Part shown: piece by piece, positions 6,054 to 12,300 of the stretch
Position numbering within the stretch: position 1 is the stretch's first letter
How the letters are laid out: every line of letters begins with the position of its first letter
DNA from: Bacteroidota bacterium
GTDB taxonomy: Bacteria; Bacteroidota; Ignavibacteria; UBA10030; UBA8401
NCBI GenBank assembly: GCA_025355705.1
Contig: JANXZD010000548.1
Coordinates: 1 to 12,300, forward strand
Direction of reading: 5' to 3'
DNA length: 12,300 nucleotides
Translations under genes and position numbers: made by a program
Notes under the pieces: model-generated
Told to the model about the DNA's origin: nothing
The model's input: the letters and a program-made list of their open reading frames with translations, nothing else
Database searches by the model: none

Positions 6054-7085
6054 CTATATCATTTGAATCTTTGGTGCATCAAGAACAATTTCGCGATCAA
6101 ATATCCAGCTAAACTTTGGCGAACCGGTGATCGTTAATCGATCAGCAACTTTTTCATAACGTTGAGAAAGTGTGCTCAAATAATCTTGGGCCTTTGCAGA
6201 AGCATCGGACAATCCACTCAAGGTTTCAATTTTCCATTCTGCAACTAACGCAGAGATAATACCTGCATAATCTTTTGCAGTGTATACTCCTATTCGTTGT
6301 GCAACATTCGAAAATTTTGAAAAAAGGTCAACATCATTTCCATCGCTCATTAAACTGGCAGGCATAGTCACTTTATTTTTCATCATCTTTGCAAAAGCAA
6401 TTACGGCGTTTGACGGATCGACTTCAAAGATCTTCGACATGAAAAGTTTATATGCTTTTTCATGACGAGCTTCATCACCGGCGATCAATCCGCAGATCTT
6501 GTGAAGGTGTTCATCGCCACACCGTTTGGCAAGAATGCCGACGTTTCGATGCGATATTTTTGTGGCACGTTCCTGGAATGATGTATAAATAAATCCAAGA
6601 TAAGGATCATTACCGGAATTTGTATTGAATCCATTCGTGATGAGATGGTGCACAGTCGTTTCTACCGAACGCATGTCCACCCGGCCGGTAAGATACAAAT
6701 ATTTATTCAACAGATCGCCGTGACGATTCTCTTCCGCCGTCCATCCTCTGCTCCACTTTGCCCATGGCGACGGACTGTCTCCGGTAGGATCCTTTATTCC
6801 ATCAAATCGGTTAAGCCAAGTCTGATAACTTGGCAATGCTTCTTCAGTCACCATATCTCCCACAAGAACAACCAATACTTCGTCCGTCAATTCTTTTGCA
6901 CGACGGCGAAATTCCGTTATCTGCTCCCGCCAATTTTCAGCACGCATATCAGGAAGAAGATCGTTCGGCTGCCAGCTTTCTGCAATCGGCTTCAACAATG
7001 TTGGAAGATTCTCTTCAACAAATCCTTCGATACTTTTCACAACTTCAAATTGCTTTGAAGTAACGTCTATTTGGTTGTTTATCAT
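6054..7085 (-). CDS. Soluble acyl-[ACP] desaturase (plant stearoyl-ACP type, diiron)
   Basis: Introduces a cis double bond into a saturated acyl chain carried on ACP, using O2 and reduced ferredoxin; 343 residues. All diiron ligands of the family are present: Glu81 in GDMVTEEALP, Glu119 and His122 in WTAEENRHGD, Glu172 in YTSFQERAT, and Glu205 and His208 in GDEARHE. Similarity to the castor plastid stearoyl-ACP 9-desaturase continues past the active site: LLNKYLYL.GRVDMR, PYLGFIYTSFQERAT, AQR.GVYTAKDYA and FSWIFDR near the end. There is no transit or signal peptide, so it is cytosolic. Position of desaturation and chain length cannot be read by eye. ATG 7085 was preferred to GTG 7088 because AGAGGA gives better spacing. 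It is the first gene after the terminator at 7150-7192, followed closely by the CWC gene. No ferredoxin gene is in the window. Confidence 0.95.
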   Translation of the reverse strand: MINNQIDVTSKQFEVVKSIEGFVEENLPTLLKPIAESWQPNDLLPDMRAENWREQITEFRRRAKELTDEVLVVLVGDMVTEEALPSYQTWLNRFDGIKDPTGDSPSPWAKWSRGWTAEENRHGDLLNKYLYLTGRVDMRSVETTVHHLITNGFNTNSGNDPYLGFIYTSFQERATKISHRNVGILAKRCGDEHLHKICGLIAGDEARHEKAYKLFMSKIFEVDPSNAVIAFAKMMKNKVTMPASLMSDGNDVDLFSKFSNVAQRIGVYTAKDYAGIISALVAEWKIETLSGLSDASAKAQDYLSTLSQRYEKVADRLTITGSPKFSWIFDREIVLDAPKIQMI

Positions 7086-7111
7086 CACATTTCCTCTTGT
7101 TGGTCTTAATT

Positions 7112-7139
7112 AAGATACAAAAATCTTGAATTAGAGCAA
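7112..7139 (-). promoter_or_regulatory. Candidate promoter for the desaturase unit
   Basis: The minus strand reads TTGCTC (7139-7134), a 16-nt spacer, then TATCTT (7117-7112), just after the preceding terminator and about 27 nt before the start codon. A 10-nt palindrome CTTAATTAAG (7114-7105) overlaps the -10 box and could be an operator or chance. A promoter is expected here because a terminator isolates the gene from upstream transcription. Confidence 0.35.
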
Positions 7140-7149
7140 GTCGCTAATG

Positions 7150-7192
7150 GTAGAGAAAAAGAAAACTGCCGACATACTATCTTCGGCAGTTT
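7150..7192 (-). terminator. Intrinsic terminator after the hydrolase gene
   Basis: On the minus strand a 10-bp stem, AAACTGCCGA/TCGGCAGTTT (7192-7183 with 7172-7163), encloses a 10-nt loop and leads into a T-rich tract (TTTCTTTTTCTCTA). It lies about 30 nt after the hydrolase stop at 7222 and separates that unit from the desaturase unit. Confidence 0.85.
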
Positions 7193-7221
7193 CTGAAAAT
7201 CTATTGGCCTATTGTCGATAG

Positions 7222-8163
7222 TTACTTGAGTAACCCTAAAATAGTGCTGTTTAGTTCATTCGCTTTTTCCATCTGTACCATATGGCCCGCTTCAGGAATA
7301 AATGTCATCGTTACATTTGGTATTGCCTCTTGTGCAATTTTTGCAACTTCCCGTGAGGAGCCTCCATGTAAGATTGGATTGGGAATCAGACCATCATTCT
7401 CTCCAAAAATAATGTGGGTTGGAACAGAAATATCTTTCAATCGTTTTGTTGTCGGTTCATCAAGCATTCCGTGAACAGAACGGATCACCGCATAACAAAA
7501 ATCTTCAAAATCTTTTGCCTTTGCCATTCGTGTTCGTTCTTCAACCATCCATTCAAATTTGTCATTATATGAATAAAAATTCATTGCCAGATTCGCCCGG
7601 ATTCTATCTTCGGGAGTTTTCTTCACAAAATCGATTGTCATCACACTTTTTAACCAATCACCATCACCTCGCGAAAACGGTTCAACACCTGCCGGTGCAA
7701 CAAGAATAAGTTTTTTCAATTGATCTTTATGCCGGAATGAAAAATGGATTCCAATTTGTCCACCCATGGAGTGACCAACATAAACAACTTTAGGAATATT
7801 TAATTGATTCAACAATCCGCTGACGATATCCGCATAGAACGACATTGTGTAGGGATAAACGCCTTTATCAGATTTTCCATAACCGGGAAGATCAATAGCT
7901 ATTACACGATACTGTTTTGATAATTCAACAATATTGTATCGCCAAAATCCTCCGTTGCTTGCAAGACCATGAACAAGAGCGATCGTTTGCTCACCTTTTC
8001 CTTCATCAATATAACTGATGTTGATACCGTTCACTTTTATAAAATTGGATTTGAATCCGTAATCAAAATCCGAAAATTCTAATGCCGGTGCATCTTTATA
8101 CACAAAACCTCCGGAACATCCAACCAAGAAAAGAGTGACTAAAAAAATTAATGACTGTTTCAT
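7222..8163 (-). CDS. Alpha/beta-fold hydrolase, predicted lipoprotein
   Basis: Serine hydrolase of the alpha/beta fold, 313 residues, likely an esterase/lipase-type enzyme anchored in the envelope. The N-terminus is a lipoprotein signal: basic start, hydrophobic run, lipobox LVGC with Cys16. The fold signature follows: LVHGLASNGGFW (63-74, oxyanion region), DLPGYGKSD (91-99), nucleophile elbow GHSMGG with Ser132, Asp257 in FGENDGLIP, and His294 in EAGHM, giving a complete triad. A strong AAGGAG ribosome-binding site supports ATG 8163. It starts 13 nt after the barrel gene with no terminator between, so the two are probably cotranscribed. Most relatives lack a lipobox; here it puts the enzyme in the periplasm or at the outer membrane, next to a barrel protein. 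Substrate is unknown; an ester, lipid or C-C bond substrate are all possible. Confidence 0.92.
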   Translation of the reverse strand: MKQSLIFLVTLFLVGCSGGFVYKDAPALEFSDFDYGFKSNFIKVNGINISYIDEGKGEQTIALVHGLASNGGFWRYNIVELSKQYRVIAIDLPGYGKSDKGVYPYTMSFYADIVSGLLNQLNIPKVVYVGHSMGGQIGIHFSFRHKDQLKKLILVAPAGVEPFSRGDGDWLKSVMTIDFVKKTPEDRIRANLAMNFYSYNDKFEWMVEERTRMAKAKDFEDFCYAVIRSVHGMLDEPTTKRLKDISVPTHIIFGENDGLIPNPILHGGSSREVAKIAQEAIPNVTMTFIPEAGHMVQMEKANELNSTILGLLK

Positions 8164-8176
8164 ACCCGCTCCTTTC

Positions 8177-9757
8177 TTAGAACATTAACCACATCATATT
8201 GAGGAATACCACCCATGGATCATGTGATGGACGTTTAAAATTATACGTTACATCTGGGCTATCATAAAAATCTCCCATCTTCATGTAACCTGCGCTAAAT
8301 CCAAATGTTAAAAAAACTTTGTACGTATATTGAGCTTCAAAATTAAGTTCTGATCCGACAATATTACCTCCGCCATTCGGCGCAATATTTGAAATTGCAA
8401 GTGCCGAGCCAAGCTTCACCATAAGTTTATTTGGAAAAACATCACTTGATGCACTTAAGAATAAACCGGTAACTCCATAACCCATATTTCCAATATCCTG
8501 TACGGCTGAATAATATCTGTTGACAACCTTCGGATCGGGGAACAGAATCAATGCGCGATGATTGCCGTAAATTGCAGTCGGTGAGCCATAAATATTTCCG
8601 GTTAATACACTATTCACAGATTTATTTGCTGCTCCGTCTTTATCCCCGGTAGTATATAACGCTTCAAAGCTGATCCGATCATTTACCGTTTGCCCATATT
8701 TGTAATTCATTGAACCGTTCAATGCAACTCCAAAAATATTTGCATAATTTTTTGTTGCTGCTGTGCCGACAGTATCTATTGTTCCTAGATTTGTCATAAC
8801 AAACGCATCACACCATAAACGCCCTAATGAAAAATCTCGATTGTATGCGGTGTGTCCGCCAATCCAAGCGATATTCGCCTCATATTTTGAAGTTGGGATA
8901 TTTAATCGAAAACGATTTGTTGCACCGTTATATTCGGCAAGCGAACTATTCAGACCTTGTCCCAACACAGAAATTCCACCGCTGCTTTTTCCGCGATCCC
9001 ACACAAACCAGGCATCAGCTCCGACTTCCAATTTTGGCGTAATTCGAGATTCAACATCAAACATCCACAATGCAACATCATCGTTTTCGCTGATTATATT
9101 TTCATACAATTGGTAATACCCCGCACGGAATTGTGTCTCTTTATTCAGATATGCATATAAACTTATTCCAACCCCTTGAGTTCCAAAATATGAAAGTTTA
9201 TACGCACTGGTCTGCGCGGTACTTAACGCAGAAATATTTGGGTCACGAACATTATCAAATACACGTTGAAGACCAACCACAACATTCCACGCCGCATCGG
9301 TTGGATGAATATCAACATTTGCGAGTAATGTCTGCAAATTCACTTGCCCGCCGTTAAATCCTCCCCCCTTGTTTCCACCGACACCATACGCAGCATCTCC
9401 CCACGTCATATCAATTTTGAACAAACTTCGAAATGTTGCTACACCGTCTAAAATTGATGGAGAATAAATGAACATTGGGACAAAACGTTGTTCAACATAG
9501 GATGCCGGTTTCCCTGTATTTGTTGTATTAGGTCCAAACAATCGTCCGATAATTTGTCCTTGCAATAGTTCATTCGTCGGTGAAATATCTGAAAGAGTTG
9601 CACGGGTAAACCAGTATCCGATAAATCGTAACTCCGGAGCTTTTGGATCAGGAATTCGTTTTGAACGATCAAAGAATGATACTGTGTCTTGTGAAATCAT
9701 GCTTTGTGCGAACAATAGCGAGATACATACTATAAGAATGGTTCTTGTAGTTTTCAT
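8177..9757 (-). CDS. Predicted outer-membrane beta-barrel protein
   Basis: Exported protein of 526 residues. A signal peptide (MKTTRTILIVCISLLFAQS) covers about residues 1-20. The mature part is rich in Gly, Asn, Tyr and Phe, with alternating hydrophobic strands, long loops such as GGNKGGGFNGG, and a final residue of Phe (WVVFLNMMWLMF), the usual ending of BAM-inserted barrels. Internal stretches such as YVEQRFVPMFIYSP and DMTWGDAAYG are reminiscent of porins and alginate-export-type barrels, but I cannot assign a family. The frame extends upstream to 9814, but that segment contains the terminator hairpin and lacks export features. ATG 9757 has a good AAGGA site and begins a clean signal peptide. 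It sits between two lipoprotein genes, so a channel for whatever they bind or hydrolyse is plausible. Confidence 0.85.
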   Translation of the reverse strand: MKTTRTILIVCISLLFAQSMISQDTVSFFDRSKRIPDPKAPELRFIGYWFTRATLSDISPTNELLQGQIIGRLFGPNTTNTGKPASYVEQRFVPMFIYSPSILDGVATFRSLFKIDMTWGDAAYGVGGNKGGGFNGGQVNLQTLLANVDIHPTDAAWNVVVGLQRVFDNVRDPNISALSTAQTSAYKLSYFGTQGVGISLYAYLNKETQFRAGYYQLYENIISENDDVALWMFDVESRITPKLEVGADAWFVWDRGKSSGGISVLGQGLNSSLAEYNGATNRFRLNIPTSKYEANIAWIGGHTAYNRDFSLGRLWCDAFVMTNLGTIDTVGTAATKNYANIFGVALNGSMNYKYGQTVNDRISFEALYTTGDKDGAANKSVNSVLTGNIYGSPTAIYGNHRALILFPDPKVVNRYYSAVQDIGNMGYGVTGLFLSASSDVFPNKLMVKLGSALAISNIAPNGGGNIVGSELNFEAQYTYKVFLTFGFSAGYMKMGDFYDSPDVTYNFKRPSHDPWVVFLNMMWLMF

Positions 9758-9774
9758 AGCTACTTCCTTTAAGG

Positions 9775-9807
9775 AAAAAAACCTGCGGAGAATAACAACT
9801 CCGCAGG
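9775..9807 (-). terminator. Strong intrinsic terminator between the lipoprotein and barrel genes
   Basis: On the minus strand a perfect 9-bp GC-rich stem, CCTGCGGAG/CTCCGCAGG (9807-9799 with 9790-9782), has an 8-nt loop and is followed by seven T (9781-9775). It starts 13 nt after the lipoprotein stop, and its U-tract ends only 17 nt before the barrel start codon, leaving room for the ribosome-binding site but no promoter. Confidence 0.88.
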
Positions 9808-9820
9808 ACTGCATTTACAA

Positions 9821-10354
9821 TTATTGCTTTACATATTTTTGGATATAGATTGGATACTTTGTTGTTCCAACTGATGTGCTACCAAAACCGCCTGTTGGTG
9901 TCGGGGGATTTACACCTAAAGTCGGAGTTGTTTGAATAACTTCATATGTTAAATTAGTTCCATTGATTGCAAATATTCCTGTTGCGGTTACGACAGAAGG
10001 AGTTGCCTGATTTGCAACAATATTGTTTATCAACGCATTTTTTGTCAATGACGAAGAGACTGTGTCTTTTGATGTAGATTCGGTTGTGGTGTATGTTCCG
10101 GTAAATGTTGTTGTAACATTTGCGCTATCAATTTGGACAACAGTGTAGGATTTGTTGCTGTTGAACGTTGCAGTAATTTTTTTAACTTTGAATGGTGCGC
10201 TGCGAAGTCCCAACGGAACATTCAAACCATCAGAAACCCATGTTGCAACGATCGGATCTGTGGCTGTTGGTGTAACAACTGCATCATCCTCTTTTTTACA
10301 TCCGATAGCGATGAACAGTGCAATTGTTGCAAGTAACAGAAGTTGTTTTTTCAT
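9821..10354 (-). CDS. Small lipoprotein, possibly surface-exposed
   Basis: Exported lipoprotein of 177 residues. The N-terminus MKKQLLLLATIALFIAIGC ends in a lipobox (AIGC, Cys19), followed by KKEDD. The C-x-K-(D/E)2 arrangement matches the lipoprotein export signal described for surface lipoproteins of Bacteroidota such as Capnocytophaga, so display on the cell surface is possible. The mature part begins DPIVATWVSDG, then Thr/Ser/Val-rich alternating segments (KKITATFNSNKSYTVVQ, TFTGTYTTTES), suggesting a small all-beta fold of the lipocalin-like kind. That fold call is by appearance only. It has a strong AAGGAGGA ribosome-binding site. It lies 41 nt after the acyl-CoA synthetase with no terminator between, and is followed by the strong terminator at 9775-9807. 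Confidence 0.82.
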   Translation of the reverse strand: MKKQLLLLATIALFIAIGCKKEDDAVVTPTATDPIVATWVSDGLNVPLGLRSAPFKVKKITATFNSNKSYTVVQIDSANVTTTFTGTYTTTESTSKDTVSSSLTKNALINNIVANQATPSVVTATGIFAINGTNLTYEVIQTTPTLGVNPPTPTGGFGSTSVGTTKYPIYIQKYVKQ

Positions 10355-10395
10355 AAATCCTCCTTAAGGAATTTATTGTGGTTGAGTAATGTGAA

Positions 10396-11946
10396 TTATG
10401 GTGATTGGTGAAGTTCTTTTAAAGCCCGTTTTAAAATTTTACCGCTGTATCCTTTTGGTAATTCTTGTATGAACTCAAAATATTTTGGCATTTTAAACTT
10501 TGCTAATTTACCAGAACAAAATTCCTTCATCTCTTCCGGTGTTGCAGAGAAGTTTTGTTTTAAGACAATGAATGCTTTCCCAACTTCTCCCCATTGTGCA
10601 TCTGGAACACCGATGACAGCAACTTCTGCTATTTTAGGATTAGAATAGAGGAAATGTTCAATTTCCGCCGGATAAACATTTTCCGCACCACTGATGAACA
10701 TATCTTTCTTTCGATCCGCCACATAAAAATATCCTCCTTCATCTTTTCGCACAATATCACCGGTATGAAACCATCCATCCTGAATCGCCTCGAAAGTTGC
10801 TTTTGCATTATTCCAATACCCAGGAGTCACGACAGGAGATTTCATCAATAGTTCTCCTGGCTGATTTACTCCGACTTCGTTTCCGGAATCATCCACAATT
10901 TTTGTTTCAATATAAAAATTCGGAAAACCGATCGAACCTTTTTTCCGTATCGCATCTACTTCAGGAAGTGAAAAACAATTCGGTCCGACTTCAGTCAATC
11001 CAAATCCTTGTCGGATTGGGACACCTTTCTTCTGCCAAAATTCTATCTGCGGAATTGGCATCGGTTCTCCTCCGACAATTGCGAATCGTACAGATTCAAA
11101 TGTTGTCGTTGAAAATGCTTTCGTTTCCGACATCATTTTCATCATCGTTGGAACACCGAATAAAACAGTTACTTTTTCCGTATCGCATAATTCAACAATC
11201 CGTTCTGCGTTGAACGAATTAAGGAAAATGATTTTTGCACCGTGATGAATGAACGGTGTCGTTAACACGTGCCACCCGCCGGTATGAAAGAACGGTGCAA
11301 ATGTTAACGTGATATCGCTACTAGTAATATTTAACCGGAGTTCGGTATTGATAGAATTCCAAAAAACCATCTCGTTGGTGACCAACGCACCTTTTGGCTT
11401 TCCGGTTGTGCCGGATGTATACAGAATCATACACGGATCAGTGAAAGCCGGGGAATACTCAATTCTCTCATCGGATATTGTTTCGTTGCTGATGATTGAT
11501 GAAAGACTCTCAGTTTTTTCAGATCGGATGGGAAGTTGATGAAGCGGAAGAATCGTTTCTGATATTTGGATTAAAATAGAACGATAATCTTCTTGATAGA
11601 CTAATAATTTTGCTGAACAATCCTCTAAAATATATTCAATTTCCCGGGCAGCTAATCGATAATTTACCGGGACAAGAATCAAACCAATCTGTTGTGCCGC
11701 AAAATAGAGAAATAGATATTCAATCGTATTCATCGACAATACTGCAATACGGTCCCCGGGTTGTACATCAAAATTATTTTGCAATGTTCGAGAAATGCGG
11801 TTTGTAATTGCATACACTTCAGAATACGAATAGGACTTCCCGCTTGAATCATCTACAACGGCAATCTTTGCAGGAGAATACTGCGCCCAACGTTCAAGCC
11901 ACTGCGTTCGTATTGAATTATTATGAATGTTATTCGTATCGTTCAT
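10396..11946 (-). CDS. AMP-forming acyl-CoA synthetase (long-chain fatty acid-CoA ligase-like)
   Basis: Activates a carboxylic acid to its acyl-CoA through an acyl-AMP intermediate; 516 residues, a typical length for the family. Motifs in order: P-loop YTSGTTGKPKG (176-186), GFGLTEVGP (314-322), WFHTGD with Asp397, hinge DRKKDMFISGAENVYP (411-426), and the C-terminal catalytic Lys503 in SGKILKR. No signal peptide or transmembrane segment is seen. Overall features favour the medium/long-chain fatty acyl branch, but aromatic or other acids cannot be excluded. The frame opens upstream to 11982; ATG 11946 was chosen because the earlier residues overlap the end of the MFS gene. It follows that gene by 22 nt of A/T-rich sequence without a clear Shine-Dalgarno site, so cotranscription with the transporter is likely. 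Confidence 0.94.
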   Translation of the reverse strand: MNDTNNIHNNSIRTQWLERWAQYSPAKIAVVDDSSGKSYSYSEVYAITNRISRTLQNNFDVQPGDRIAVLSMNTIEYLFLYFAAQQIGLILVPVNYRLAAREIEYILEDCSAKLLVYQEDYRSILIQISETILPLHQLPIRSEKTESLSSIISNETISDERIEYSPAFTDPCMILYTSGTTGKPKGALVTNEMVFWNSINTELRLNITSSDITLTFAPFFHTGGWHVLTTPFIHHGAKIIFLNSFNAERIVELCDTEKVTVLFGVPTMMKMMSETKAFSTTTFESVRFAIVGGEPMPIPQIEFWQKKGVPIRQGFGLTEVGPNCFSLPEVDAIRKKGSIGFPNFYIETKIVDDSGNEVGVNQPGELLMKSPVVTPGYWNNAKATFEAIQDGWFHTGDIVRKDEGGYFYVADRKKDMFISGAENVYPAEIEHFLYSNPKIAEVAVIGVPDAQWGEVGKAFIVLKQNFSATPEEMKEFCSGKLAKFKMPKYFEFIQELPKGYSGKILKRALKELHQSP

Positions 11947-11968
11947 CAAAAATAATAAATTTTTTATT

Positions 11969-12300
11969 TTATGCTTTATCAATAAAATTGATCTCTTGTC
12001 CGTACGTCTCTTTCAATGAATAAAGCGAAACAAAAGCAATCGTAAAGACAATTCCACCAATGAGTAATGCTCCGTTTATAAGTCCAATGTCATGACGGAT
12101 CACATTCAGCCACAAAGACATTGGTACCACCATTGATCGAACAAAATTTGGTACCGATGTCGCCACGGTTGCCCGAATATTTGTCCCAAAATTCTCCGCA
12201 GCCATCGTCAAAAATACTGTCCAGTATCCTTGACCAAGGCCGACAACAAGAATCACCATCATAAAGACATCTGAACTGGCATTTTTCATGTTCAATGCAA
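11969..12300 (-). CDS. MFS transporter, C-terminal part (cut by window edge)
   Basis: C-terminal end of a major facilitator superfamily transporter of the inner membrane; about 110 residues are visible and the frame stays open to the right edge, so the start is missing. Three hydrophobic segments can be seen: FMMVILVVGLGQGYWTVFL, SMVVPMSLWLNVI and GALLIGGIVFTIAFVSLYSL. The loop AENFGTNIRATVATSVPNF and the tail LKETYGQEINFID are typical of sugar/metabolite-porter-type MFS proteins between helices 10 and 11 and after helix 12. The substrate cannot be told from this part. It is followed after 22 nt by the acyl-CoA synthetase, which suggests import of a carboxylic acid or regulation with fatty-acid use, but that is inference. 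Confidence 0.85.
   Translation of the reverse strand, partial: ALNMKNASSDVFMMVILVVGLGQGYWTVFLTMAAENFGTNIRATVATSVPNFVRSMVVPMSLWLNVIRHDIGLINGALLIGGIVFTIAFVSLYSLKETYGQEINFIDKA

Noticed and set aside
8177..9757. FadL-type fatty acid channel
   Set aside because: The fatty-acid context made this tempting, but I see no FadL N-terminal hatch motif, and the length and loops differ.
9757..9814. N-terminal extension of the barrel protein by 19 residues
   Set aside because: The extension overlaps the terminator hairpin and U-tract, and it would bury a good signal peptide and ribbon of SD sequence at 9757.
1..12300. tRNA, rRNA, CRISPR array, insertion sequence or phage element
   Set aside because: No cloverleaf, regularly spaced repeat, transposase-like frame or flanking inverted repeat was seen. 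The only clear inverted repeats are the terminators and short palindromes listed.

Overview
The window is a compact bacterial stretch of moderately AT-rich DNA with 15 genes, all read from the minus strand, so transcription runs from the right edge to the left. Envelope genes (two lipoproteins, one predicted outer-membrane beta-barrel) show a Gram-negative cell. One lipoprotein begins C-K-K-E-D-D after its lipobox, which resembles the surface-export signal of Bacteroidota lipoproteins. Together with the gene style this suggests the Bacteroidota/Chlorobiota/Ignavibacteriota group. That assignment is an inference; no taxonomic marker gene is present.

Right part (12300 to about 7150), in transcription order: the C-terminal end of an MFS transporter, an acyl-CoA synthetase, a small lipoprotein, a strong intrinsic terminator, an outer-membrane barrel protein, a lipoprotein alpha/beta hydrolase, and a second terminator. 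Import, CoA activation, surface binding and hydrolysis fit uptake and use of a hydrophobic ester or carboxylic acid, but the substrate cannot be read from the sequence.

Middle (7140 to 5447): a soluble diiron acyl-ACP desaturase very like the plant stearoyl-ACP enzyme, a small Cys-rich CWC protein, and a stand-alone CheY-like receiver. They are closely spaced and probably form one transcription unit.

Left part (5330 to 505): the most unusual region. A three-gene cassette occurs twice in tandem in the same order: CheY-like receiver, double-zinc-ribbon protein of about 107 residues, and PilB/GspE-type ATPase of about 565 residues. Genes inside each cassette overlap or nearly touch. The first ATPase has intact catalytic motifs. 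The second aligns with it almost without gaps but has lost key residues, including the His-box histidine, and looks like a non-catalytic or altered partner. Both zinc-ribbon proteins end in two short motifs resembling the FliM N-terminal CheY-docking peptide. This suggests that the receivers dock on the zinc-ribbon proteins to control the ATPases, a chemotaxis-like switch on a pilus-type motor. No other pilus gene lies in the window. The unit ends at a terminator at 450-479.

Far left (389 to 1): the N-terminal part of DNA-3-methyladenine glycosylase I (tag), cut by the window edge.

No tRNA, rRNA, CRISPR array, insertion sequence or plus-strand gene could be supported, and no gene-free stretch exceeds about 130 bases.
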